In this document: positions 1-8,898 of the stretch, one piece after another | Position numbering within the stretch: position 1 is the first letter of the stretch | Layout: each line of letters begins with the position of its first letter | Assembly (NCBI GenBank): GCA_963765285.1 | Contig: CAVXVR010000006.1 | Coordinates: 124,001-188,000, forward strand | Direction of reading: 5' to 3' | DNA: 64,000 bases | Source of the DNA: CAVWZH01 sp963765285 | Lineage (GTDB): Bacteria > Acidobacteriota > Terriglobia > Terriglobales > Acidobacteriaceae | Made by a program: the position numbers and the translations under genes | The notes under the pieces: generated by a model | Told to the model about the DNA's origin: nothing | The model's database searches: none | Seen by the model: only the letters and a program-made list of their open reading frames with translations

Positions 1-50
1 ACTAATTATTGCAGCTTTAAAGCGCGCGCGCTATGGCAAGATGAAGCGTC

Positions 51-224
51 ATGGCCAGGAAAAAGAAGCGCAAGCTCAAGCGATTCCGGGCGGTGGAAGC
101 GGTCAAGGCGCTGGCTCGTCAGAAAATCGGCGCGCCGCCGCCGTCGCAGGTTGTCCCGGACCGGAGAGAGCGCAAGACGGAGAAGCACAAACCTACGCTG
201 GGGAAGTTGCTGGAGGAAAGCTAG
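51..224 (+). CDS. small basic protein, function unknown
   Basis: An ATG-started frame of 57 codons encodes a strongly basic peptide that begins MARKKKRKLKRFRAVEAVKA and ends LGKLLEES. About a third of the residues are Lys or Arg. The N-terminal half looks helical and amphipathic, and a proline-rich hinge (APPPSQVVP) precedes a second charged stretch. No signal peptide or membrane segment is visible, so a cytoplasmic nucleic-acid- or ribosome-associated role is possible, but this is only inference from composition. I do not recognise the family with certainty. The frame has a coherent protein-like composition, unlike the overlapping frames, which read as shadows. It could still be a chance frame. 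Confidence 0.45.
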   Translation: MARKKKRKLKRFRAVEAVKALARQKIGAPPPSQVVPDRRERKTEKHKPTLGKLLEES

Positions 225-243
225 TCGAAGGGCCGAGACCAGC

Positions 244-926
244 TCAGGGGTTGAAGATCACACCAACCGTCCGACTGTTATTGATGGTCAGGCTGCACTG
301 ATTTGCGTTCATGGTATCGCAGGTGCCCGGAGTCCATCCTCCAAACGTTGAAGTTCCGTTAGGCGTGGCCGTGAGAGTAATCGCGGTGGCCGGAGCAAAA
401 GCCGGCTGCAGGTAGCCGTACAGTTGAGGCCGGCCGGCGAACTGATCACGGTGCCACTTCCAGTACCGCCAAAAGCCACAGTAAGAATAGGCAAGTTGCC
501 GCCGGTAAAGCCAGGGCATCCCTGCACCGCAACGTTGTTAACCGTGGCGGTCATGTAACCCGTGACGATCGCCCCTTGGGAGTCCCGATTGCCGGCGGTG
601 TTGGTCTGCACCGTCGCCGAAACCAGGGCGCCGCCACAAACCGCAGTTTGCGCGGGAGCCAACACGCCGGCAGATGTGACGGTTACTAAGCCTGGCGTAT
701 TCGACGCCCAGGTGACCTGGCTGGTGATGTCCTTTTGCACCGACGGATGAATGTAATTTCCCAGTGCTCTCAGAGTGATGGACGTGTTCGGGTCCGGGGC
801 CAGGAAAGTCTCAGCCGAAGGAACAATCTGAATCGACTCCAACTGCTGGTCGCGCGCACAGGTCAGCATCCCGGCCATAAGAACGGCCAGCAACAGGAGC
901 AACGCGCACCGGAACCCGAAAGTCAT
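244..926 (-). CDS. Ig-like (BIG2-type) lipoprotein, frameshifted
   Basis: This is a secreted lipoprotein with Ig-like and repeat-type domains, probably displayed on the outer surface. The chosen start (MTFGFRC...) gives a hydrophobic signal ending in the lipobox MLTC at about residue 22. A further 20 codons upstream are open but add nothing. Residues 30-120 resemble BIG2 domains (SITLRALGNY, VTWASNTPGLVTV). The C-terminal part is the familiar GSGTVISSPAGLNC...ATC...TFGGW...C module. The two parts lie in different frames: at 402-405 one base of a C run seems to be missing, and restoring it makes CSPAFAPATAITL continuous down to the stop at 244. The product is then about 227 residues. The indel is either a sequence error or a real disruption. 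Confidence 0.6.
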
Positions 927-1023
927 GGCTTCTAACTTACTATGAATTGCAGTGGAGGAGAGAGCAAAGTTTAGTTTAAAGGCCATCTGGAATCAAGCCT
1001 TTGGGGCGCAGGGAGTAACGGGA

Positions 1024-2063
1024 TTACCCTCCCAGGGTCTCTGCAACGAATTTCGCAAACTGTTTCACGTCCTCCTCGGTCGTATCGAACGAGCACATCC
1101 AGCGCGCCACCGATTCCTGATCATTCCACATATAGAAGAAATAGCGTTTCCGCAGGCGGGCGATGGCGCCGCGCGGAATCTTGACGAACACACCGTTGGC
1201 TTCCACCGGGTAAACGATCTTTGCCTCTGCCTGCGGAATTTTACGGACTTCTTTTTCCAGCAGCCGAGCCATGCGGTTGGCGTGGCGGGCATTCCGCAGC
1301 CACAGATCGTTGGTCAAAAGCGCTTCGAACTGGGCCGAAACGAAGCGCATCTTGGAGGCCAGTTGCATGCCCTGCTTGCGGCGGTAGAGGAAATCGCGAG
1401 CCAGTTCGCGGTCAAAGAAAACGACGGCTTCCGCTCCCATTGCGCCGTTCTTAGTGCCTCCGAAAGAAAGCACGTCTACGCCCAGGTCGCGAGTCGCCTG
1501 CCGCAAGGTCTGCCCCAAACTTGCCGCGGCGTTCGCGATGCGGGCGCCGTCAATGTGCAGAAACATCTCCCGCCCGTGGGCAAACCGGGCCAGGGCTTTG
1601 ATTTCGCTGGGCCGGTAAACTCTGCCGGTTTCGGTAGCCTGGGTAATCGAGATCACTCGCGGCTGCACGTGGTGCTGGTCCCAATGTCGTGATAAGCGGC
1701 GCTGACCAGCTTCGGAGTAAGTTTTCCGTCAGCCGTCGCAACCGGAAGCAGCTTGCAGCCGGTGAACCTTTCCGGCGCGCCGCATTCGTCGGTGTAAATG
1801 TGGGCCGATTCAGGACAGATGACGGCGTGGTGGCTCTCGGTGAGCGCCTTCAAACTAAGGCAATTGGCCGCGGTGCCGTTGAACACGAAGAAGACCTCGG
1901 TGTCGGCCCCAAAATGCTCTCGGAAGCGGCGAACTGCGGAATCGGTGTAACGGTCGGTGCCGTATCCAATGGTGTGTCCCTGGTTGACTGCGGAGATCGC
2001 CTCCAGAATCTCGGGATGTACAGTCGCGTTGTTGTCACTGGCAAAACCACGGGCCGGTTTCAT
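1024..2063 (-). CDS. ltaE: low-specificity L-threonine aldolase, frameshifted
   Basis: This PLP-dependent aldolase splits L-threonine or L-allo-threonine into glycine and acetaldehyde in the cytoplasm. The N-terminal half (2063 to about 1680) has the beta-eliminating-lyase start FASDNNATVHPEI and the GYGTDRYT segment. The other half, in another frame, has HIDGARIANAA and SFGGTKNG with the PLP-binding lysine. The join is at 1680-1682: restoring one G to the GGG on the coding strand reads DIGDQHHVQPRVISITQATE without a gap. The corrected length is about 346 residues, normal for the family. Neighbours point elsewhere, so it is probably monocistronic. No clear ribosome site precedes the ATG. Confidence 0.8.
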
Positions 2064-2232
2064 GGCCCAGATAATGTAGCAGAGGGGCGGAGCGCGGCCG
2101 GAAATCCAATTTGTTATGCTTTTTCGCTAACCGGGCATAGAGTGTCATGTCCAACCGTTGTTCGGGTCTGCGCCGAATGCGGCTCCCTGTCGAGTCATGG
2201 CCACGCACCGAGCGCATGTTAGGGTACTTTGG

Positions 2233-3357
2233 ATGAAACTCAGGAATCATAAGGGACCAGCCGGGTCACGCCCGGACGTGGTGTCGGCGCTGCTCGGCTT
2301 GGCAATCTGGCTGGGCGTGTTTGTGGGCTGTGCCGCGAATTCGCCCAAGAGCGCGCAGGCGGAAGGGCCGGGAGGAATTCCGGTCAAGCTGGCGGTCGCG
2401 CAATCGGTGGCAGTCGACGACACCAGCGAATACGTCGCCACCCTAAAATCACGCGAGTCTGCCGTAATCATGCCGCAGGTGGAGGGGCAAATCATCCAGA
2501 TTTTTGTGCACTCGGGCGATCACGTGGGCCCCTCAACGCCCCTGATGCAGATTGATCCTGCCAAACAACAGGCCACAGTTAAGACGCAGCAGAATTCTAG
2601 AGATGCCCAAGTGGCCAACCTGAAATGGGCGCAGCAGCAGTATGACCGGGCCAGCGGACTCTATGCCGCCGGAGTGATCAGCAAGCAAGATCTCGACCAG
2701 GCGAAAACGGCCCTCGATGCTGCTCAGGCGCAATTGCACGCTCTGGCTGCCCAGGTGCAGGAGCAGGAAGTACAACTCCACTACTACAGCGTGACCGGCG
2801 GGGCGAGCGGCATTGTGGGCGACATTCCGGTCCGCGTCGGCGACCGGGTTACGACCACCACCATGCTGACAACGGTCGACAAACCGGGCACGCTCGAAGC
2901 TTACGTATACGTCCCGGTGGAACGCTCGGCCCAGCTTAAGCTGGGCATCCCGGTCCACATTGTGGATGGCGAAGGCAATCAGCTGGGCGAGAGCCAGGTA
3001 AGCTTCATTTCTCCACAGGTGGACAGCACGACGCAAACTGTTCTAGTAAAAGCGCGAATCGCCAACAGCAACGACAAATTGCGCACGGCGCAGTTCATTC
3101 GGGCGCGAGTTGTGTGGGGGACACGCGTGGGCCCCGTGGTTCCTGTGCTCGCGGTCTCGCGCATCGGCGGGCAGTACTTCGCCTTCGTAGCCGAAGAACA
3201 GAACGGCAAGATGGTGGCGCACCAGCGGCCGCTGCGCGTGGGCGAGATGGCAGGCAACAATTACGTAGTGCTCGACGGGATTAAGCCCGGCGACAAGGTT
3301 GTGGTTTCAGGAATGCAATTTCTGGTCGACGGGGCGCCGGTAATTCCGCAAAACTAG
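2233..3357 (+). CDS. RND efflux periplasmic adaptor (MFP)
   Basis: This is the periplasmic adaptor of an AcrAB/MexAB-type tripartite pump, linking the inner-membrane transporter encoded next to an outer-membrane channel not present here. The ATG at 2233 is preferred because it puts the hydrophobic segment and the Cys of LGVFVGC about 30 residues from the start, as in lipid-anchored adaptors. A longer frame opens at 2158. Typical segments follow: the lipoyl half-motif QVEGQIIQIFVHSGDHV, an alpha-hairpin (about 100-155), the second lipoyl half, the beta-barrel, and the membrane-proximal domain ending GDKVVVSGMQFLVDGAPV. The transporter gene begins 56 bases downstream, so the two form an operon. 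Confidence 0.88.
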   Translation: MKLRNHKGPAGSRPDVVSALLGLAIWLGVFVGCAANSPKSAQAEGPGGIPVKLAVAQSVAVDDTSEYVATLKSRESAVIMPQVEGQIIQIFVHSGDHVGPSTPLMQIDPAKQQATVKTQQNSRDAQVANLKWAQQQYDRASGLYAAGVISKQDLDQAKTALDAAQAQLHALAAQVQEQEVQLHYYSVTGGASGIVGDIPVRVGDRVTTTTMLTTVDKPGTLEAYVYVPVERSAQLKLGIPVHIVDGEGNQLGESQVSFISPQVDSTTQTVLVKARIANSNDKLRTAQFIRARVVWGTRVGPVVPVLAVSRIGGQYFAFVAEEQNGKMVAHQRPLRVGEMAGNNYVVLDGIKPGDKVVVSGMQFLVDGAPVIPQN

Positions 3358-3413
3358 GGCTCCGGGCTGCGGCCTTCGGAATTCGCGGCCTGAGATTCTG
3401 ATTCTCTTTTCCT

Positions 3414-6400
3414 ATGTTTGTTGACTTCTTTATCAAACGGCCGGTGTTTGCCACGGTGTGTGCGCTGCTGATCATCCTGGCCGGCGCGGTGGTGATTCCC
3501 ACTCTTCCCATTTCGCAGTTCCCGACTCTCGCGCCGCCGCAAGTTTCAGTGAGCAGTTTCTACAACGGCGCCAGCGCGCAGACAGTGGAAACGGCCGTAA
3601 CCATTCCGCTGGAAGAGCAGATCAACGGAGCGGAGGGCATGAAGTATATGACCTCTGCGAGCGGGAACGATGGCAGCAGTGCTATCACCGTGACTTTTGA
3701 CCTGAATCGCGATCCCGACCTGGCGACCGTCGACGTACAGAACCGGGTGAATATTGCGCTGGGGCGGCTGCCGAATGCGGTCAAATCGATCGGCGTGACC
3801 ACCGTGAAATCGTCAGAAAATTTCGTGTTCGGCGCCGCGGTGTACTCTCCCGACGGCCGTTACGATCCGCTGTTTATGAGCAATTATCTCGATGTCTACG
3901 TGCGCGATGCGCTCAAGCGCGTTCCGGGAGTGGCGAATGTCGAGATCTTTGGCGAGCGTAAGTATTCCATGCGGCTCTGGCTTGATCCCGAGCGCATGGC
4001 CAGCCGCGGACTCACCGCCGGCGATGTGGTCAACGCTTTGCAGGAACAGAATGTCGAGGTGGCCGCGGGACAAGTCGGACAGCCGCCCATCCAGAAAGAT
4101 CAGGCATTTCAGATCAGCGTGCGCGCCATCGGCCGGCTGAGCGAAGCTTCTCGAGTTCGACAACATCATCCTGAAGACCAACAACGACGGCACTCTGGTG
4201 CGCCTGAAAGACGTCGGCCACGCCGAGTTGGGTGCGGAGGACTACAGCTCTGATCTGCAATACAACGGTCATGACTCGGTTGGTCTGGGCATCACTCAGC
4301 TTTCCAACGCCAACGCCCTGGAAGTCGATCGAAAGGCGATCGCCGAACTGGAACGGCTTTCCAAGCGATTTCCCCCGGGGATGAAATACGAACTGGCTTT
4401 CGACACGACCGATGCGGTAGGCGAGTCGATTTACGACGTCATCAGCACTCTCGGGGAAGCCATCATTCTGGTGGTTCTGGTGATTTTTGTCTTTTTGGAG
4501 GACTGGCGCAGCACCATCATTCCTTCGGTTACGATTCCGGTTTCGCTGATCGGAACGTTTGCCTTCGTAAAACTGCTCGGCTTTTCTATCAATACTCTGA
4601 CGTTGTTCGGCATCACACTGGCCACGGGCCTGGTGGTGGACGACGCCATCGTGGTCATTGAAAACATTGAGCGCCACATACAAGAGGGGGAACGGGACGC
4701 GCATAAGGCTGCCTCGGTGGCCATGAGTGAAGTGGCAGGCGCAGTCATCGCCACCTCTCTCGTCCTGGTCGCGGTGTTCGTTCCCGTGGCGTTTTTCCCG
4801 GGGACCACCGGCATCTTGTTCCGGCAGTTTGCGCTGACCATCGCGTTCTCTATTTCGATCTCCGCGTTCAATGCCTTGACGCTGACGCCCGCGCTCGCCG
4901 CCATGCTGCTGGGACGTGAGCATGGCGAGAAGGCCTGGTTCTTCCGGCAAGTGGACAAGGTCATTGCCGCAGTCACCAACGCCTACCGCCATTTGCTGCG
5001 CGGATTCCTGCTATACCGGTGGGCCGCCGTGCTGCTGTTTTTTACCGGTCTCGGTCTCACCTATTGGATTTTCCAGCGCGTTCCCAAAGGCTTTGTGCCC
5101 AACGAAGACCAGGAATATTTCATGATCGCGATACAGGCGCCTTCCGGGGCTTCGTTGGAATACACCAAGAATATCGGCAAGCAGGTTTCCGACATTCTGG
5201 ACAAGGTCCCGGAGGTCGCGGGAACCTTCGCCGTGACCGGCTTCAGCTTTAGCGGCAGCGCCGCCAACCGCGCCATCATCTTTGCCTCGCTGCAACCGTA
5301 TTCCAAGCGCAAGGGTGAACAACATGCGGCGGACGCCGTGGTCAACCGCATTCGCCCCATGTTGTTCGGCGTCTCCGGGGCAATTGTGATTCCCTTTCTG
5401 CCGCCCGCGGTGCAAGGACTGGGTGAGTTTGGAGGCTTCCAATTCGAAGTGCAAGACGAGGGTGGACACACCCTCGAGGAACTGGCCAACGCGACTCAGG
5501 GTCTAGTGCGCGAGGGCGGTCAGCGTAAAGACCTGACCGGTTTGTTCAGCGACTACACCGCCAACGACCCGCAATTTCTGGTGAAGATCGACCGCGAGAA
5601 GGCCAAAAGCCTGCACGTTCCGCTGCAGCAGATCACTGACACTTTGGGCGTCTATATGGGGTCGTCCTACGTGAATGACTTCGACTTCAACAACCGTTCG
5701 TACCGTGTGTACGTACAGGCGGACAAACAGTTCCGGACTGAGCCGAAGAACATGAAGCAGTTCTATGTGCGCTCGGACAGCGGTGCGATGGTGCCGCTCG
5801 ACAATCTGGTAAGCATCGGCCAGACCACGACGCCGCAGGTGATCAGCCATTACAATCTGTTTCGTTCCGCCGAGATTATTGGTTCGGCGGCGCCGGGATT
5901 CAGTTCAGGCCAAGCCATCAACGCGATGGAGGAAATGAGCGCGAAGTCTCTGCCCCAGGGATTCAACTACGAATGGAGCGGGATTTCGCTCGAGGAACTG
6001 CAATCCGGAACTACGACGCTGATTTTGTTCGGGCTGGGAACGCTGGTCGTCTATCTGACCCTCTCGGCGCAGTATGAAAGCTTTGTTCTGCCCTTCATCG
6101 TGCTGCTGGCCGTACCCATGGCCCTGCTGGGAGCGCTCTCCGCACAATGGTTGCGAGGTTTGGAAAACGACGTCTTTTGCCAGATCGGACTGGTCATGCT
6201 GGTCGGACTGGCCAGCAAGAACGCAATTCTGATCGTGGAATTCGCCGAGCAGTTGCGCCAGCGCGGGCTGCCTTTGATCGAAGCCACCATCGAAGCAGCG
6301 CGCATTCGCTTGCGTCCGATTCTGATGACTTCCTTCGCTTTTATTCTCGGCGTGGTGCCCCTGGTTCTGGCCACAGGCGCAGGCGAGCATGGACGCCGCT

Positions 6401-6543
6401 CGGTGGGCACGACGGTGTTCGGCGGAATGATAATGTCCACCGTGCTGAACTTATTCTTCATTCCAGTGCTTTACATGATCATTGAAGGATGGCGGGAGCG
6501 GCGAAAGCTCCCGGCGGCGGAAGCCGAGTCTGCGCCCGCATGA
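3414..6543 (+). CDS. RND efflux transporter (AcrB/MexB, HAE1 type), frameshifted
   Basis: This is the proton-driven inner-membrane pump of the tripartite system; its substrate cannot be predicted from sequence. It begins MFVDFFIKRPVFATV, the standard HAE1 start. TM4 carries the proton-relay pair in TGLVVDDAIVVIENIERH, and TM10 carries the matching lysine in GLASKNAILIVEFAEQL. The reading frame breaks near 4148-4152: the coding strand has one base too many in the run GCTTCTCGAG. Removing it restores SEASEFDNIILKTNN. The corrected length is about 1,042 residues, normal for AcrB. The 3' end overlaps the next gene by an ATGA, so they are translationally coupled. No TolC-like gene follows. Confidence 0.9.
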
Positions 6544-7541
6544 GCCGCCAGATTCTGCTGTTGCGCGAGCCCGAGATTCGTTCCCTGCTCGATCCAGCGG
6601 CTTGCATTGAGGTCATGGAACGGGCCTTCGCTGCCTACTCAACCGGACAGGCCGAGCTTCCTTCTGTCATCCAGCTTGATGTACCGGAACAACACGGCGA
6701 GATTCACATCAAGGCTGGCTATATTCGGGGCGGGCCCTACTACGCGGTAAAAATTGTCTCGGGCTTTCCCAACAATCCTCAACTTGGGTTGGGGGCGAAC
6801 GACGGAATGGTGGTTGTGTTCGACGCGCAGACCGGTGCGCCGAGCGCGTTTCTCCTCGACAACGGATTCATCACTGATCTGCGCACGGGTGCGGCGGGAG
6901 CGTGTGCGGCGAAGCACCTGGCTCGAAAACAGATTCGTACGGTGGCAGTGATCGGAACCGGAGGGCAGGCACGGTATCAGGTGGAGATGCTCGCCCTAGT
7001 CAGAAATTTCAGCGAAGTGCGCGTCTGGGGACGCGATCCGCACAAAGCTCAAGCATGTGTGGATGATTTGGGCCAGCGTCGCGGAATTCCGGCTTGCAAT
7101 TTCGCGGTGACGGAGTCGGCACGGTCGGCGGTAGAAGGAGCCGATCTCGTGATCACGGTGACGGCAAGCCGAGAGCCGCTGGTTCAGGCGGAGTGGTTGA
7201 GTCCGGGCGTCACGGTGATTGCTGTAGGCTCGGATGCTCCGGAGAAGCAGGAGCTGGATGTAGGTGTGTTGGCGCGCACCGACAAAATCGTGGCCGACAG
7301 TGTGCCGCAATGTCTACGCCTGGGAGAGATTCACCACGCGATAGAGAACGGCGCGATTACCAAGGAAAACATTTACGCCGAGCTTGGTGAAATCACCGCC
7401 GGACTCAAGCCGGGACGAGTTTCGGAAAATGAAATTATCGTTTGTGATTTGACCGGCGTGGGCGTGCAGGATGTTGCGGCGGCGGTCTTGGTAATGGAGC
7501 GGGCGAAAGCCGCGAAACAAGGTGAACGAATCTCGATTTGA
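6540..7541 (+). CDS. ornithine cyclodeaminase / mu-crystallin family protein
   Basis: This is an NAD(P)-dependent enzyme of the ornithine cyclodeaminase/mu-crystallin family. Members include ornithine cyclodeaminase, alanine dehydrogenase and imine reductases, so the substrate is open. The Rossmann motif VAVIGTGGQARYQ lies near residue 138, and the family substrate-site segments KIVSGFPNNP and TDLRTGAAGACAAKHLA are present. The ATG at 6540 overlaps the stop of the RND pump gene (ATGA), so the gene is translated with the pump. A longer frame from 6489 would start inside the pump gene and is less likely. Length is 333 residues, normal. Coupling to an efflux pump is odd and may point to a shared amino-acid-like substrate. 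Confidence 0.85.
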   Translation: MSRQILLLREPEIRSLLDPAACIEVMERAFAAYSTGQAELPSVIQLDVPEQHGEIHIKAGYIRGGPYYAVKIVSGFPNNPQLGLGANDGMVVVFDAQTGAPSAFLLDNGFITDLRTGAAGACAAKHLARKQIRTVAVIGTGGQARYQVEMLALVRNFSEVRVWGRDPHKAQACVDDLGQRRGIPACNFAVTESARSAVEGADLVITVTASREPLVQAEWLSPGVTVIAVGSDAPEKQELDVGVLARTDKIVADSVPQCLRLGEIHHAIENGAITKENIYAELGEITAGLKPGRVSENEIIVCDLTGVGVQDVAAAVLVMERAKAAKQGERISI

Positions 7542-7555
7542 CATAGCAAAACGGA

Positions 7556-7629
7556 ACCACAGAGGAGACAGGGCATCACAGAGAAGGCTTTATCCAATCG
7601 TTCCTCTGTTCCTCAGTGCCCTCTGTGGT
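7556..7629. terminator. imperfect inverted repeat between convergent genes
   Basis: The arms ACCACAGAGG (7556-7565) and CCTCTGTGGT (7620-7629) are exact complements, and the interior (CACAGAGA / TCCTCTGT) also pairs partly. The element fills the whole gap between two converging genes. It may act as a two-way terminator. Its wording resembles the dispersed ACCACAGAGG-type intergenic repeats common in soil bacteria. No U-run follows, so the terminator role is unsure. Confidence 0.4.
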
Positions 7630-7637
7630 GAAGACTT

Positions 7638-8816
7638 TTACGCGGCTCCACGCCTCGGGGCAACGCGCACCGGCTTCGCCCGGCTTCCCTTCTGCTTCAA
7701 TTGTTCCAGCACAATATCCACACGCGCCAAACCGCGCAGCGTGTAGTCGATATCGTATCCATACCCCGAGCGGATATATTTCCCGAAGCCGAATTGGTCT
7801 CCCGGGGTAATCAGCACCGACTGCTCCTTCCGCAACTTGTCGAAGAGCGCGGTCGATGAAATCGGCAGCTTATAGCGGAAGAACGTGATGGCTCCGGCTA
7901 CAGGCGGAATGTAGGTGAAGATATCGTCGTGGGAGTGGATCCACGATTCGAGCTTGGGCAGGTTGCGGCGGATGATGGCGCGGGTGCGCTCCAGAACCTT
8001 CTCGCGCCGCGCCGGCTCCATGATGATGCGGCCGAGGCGGTCGCCCAGCATCGTGGGCGTGAGCGTGGTGTAGTCGTGGTACGAGCAGAGTTTGGCAATC
8101 ATTTTTCGCGGGCCGGCGACCCAGCCGATGCGCAAGCCCGGCGCACCGAACGCTTTTGATAGCCCAGAAGTGATCAGCAGTTTCTCGTAGCGCCCCCAGA
8201 ACGTGGGAGTGAGCGGGCCGCTGACTTCCGCTCCGCGATAGATTTCATCCACCATCAGCCAGGCATTATTCCTGCGTGCCACGCCGAGAATCTCTTCCAT
8301 TTCCTCTTCACTGAGCACGCCGCCAGTGGGATTGTTGGGATTGGTCACCACGATCAGCTGCGTCTTCTTGCTGACGGCTTTGTGCAGGCTGTCGACATCA
8401 AGTCCCCAGCGCGGCTTGCCGTTTTCAACTTTTTCCATCAGCCGAAAACTGTTGGCTTTACCGGCGTAGGCGCGCGATAAGCCCCAGGTCTGAAGATAAT
8501 TCGGCAGCATGACGGCGGCATGGCCGTCTTTTTCAAGCAGTGCCCAGGCGCACATTAAATTGGCTTCTGAGCCGCCATTCGTGACAAGTATGTGATCGCG
8601 CGTGGTTCCATACCAGTTGGCAATGTGATCGCGGAATTCTTTCGAACCGTCCGATTCGGTGTACTTCAGGCTGATCGAGAGGAAGGTGGCGGGGTCGGCG
8701 CCGTCCAGAATCTCTTCCACACGCATGGGCAGAACGCCGCTCTCAGACAGGTTGTAGTCCACTTCGTTTTCGTACATGCACTGGGTTCTTTCCATCTTGA
8801 ACAAGTCGATGCGCAC
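7638..8816 (-). CDS. PLP-dependent aminotransferase, class I/II
   Basis: This is a fold-type I aminotransferase of the aspartate aminotransferase superfamily, probably acting on a free amino acid. Residues ITNGGSEANLMCAW-like (TNGGSEAN) give the cofactor phosphate cup, VVTNPNNPTGGVLSEEEM is the class I/II signature, VDEIYRG holds the cofactor-ring aspartate, and SGLSKAFGAPGLRIGW holds the PLP lysine. The start is a GTG at 8816, chosen because GGGAGG lies four bases upstream; an ATG seven codons later lacks such a site. Length is 392 residues, normal. The substrate is not decided by sequence. The gene converges on the cyclodeaminase gene. Confidence 0.85.
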   Translation of the reverse strand: MRIDLFKMERTQCMYENEVDYNLSESGVLPMRVEEILDGADPATFLSISLKYTESDGSKEFRDHIANWYGTTRDHILVTNGGSEANLMCAWALLEKDGHAAVMLPNYLQTWGLSRAYAGKANSFRLMEKVENGKPRWGLDVDSLHKAVSKKTQLIVVTNPNNPTGGVLSEEEMEEILGVARRNNAWLMVDEIYRGAEVSGPLTPTFWGRYEKLLITSGLSKAFGAPGLRIGWVAGPRKMIAKLCSYHDYTTLTPTMLGDRLGRIIMEPARREKVLERTRAIIRRNLPKLESWIHSHDDIFTYIPPVAGAITFFRYKLPISSTALFDKLRKEQSVLITPGDQFGFGKYIRSGYGYDIDYTLRGLARVDIVLEQLKQKGSRAKPVRVAPRRGAA

Positions 8817-8872
8817 GGTTCCTCCCGCGGGAAATCAAGCCCGAAGCGTCCAAACTCTAGCAGATTATCATC

Positions 8873-8878
8873 TATAAT
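8873..8878 (+). promoter_or_regulatory. candidate -10 box (TATAAT)
   Basis: A perfect TATAAT lies 20 bases before the ATG of the ASPIC/FG-GAP gene. No good -35 box is seen 17 bases upstream, so this is a partial match only. It sits in the short space between the divergent aminotransferase and FG-GAP genes. Confidence 0.3.
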
Positions 8879-8898
8879 TTCATGAGCTTTTTCTCGTC

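Noticed and set aside
952..1692. 246-codon plus-strand frame opposite the threonine aldolase
   Set aside because: It is the antisense of well-conserved aldolase sequence on the minus strand and has no domain features.
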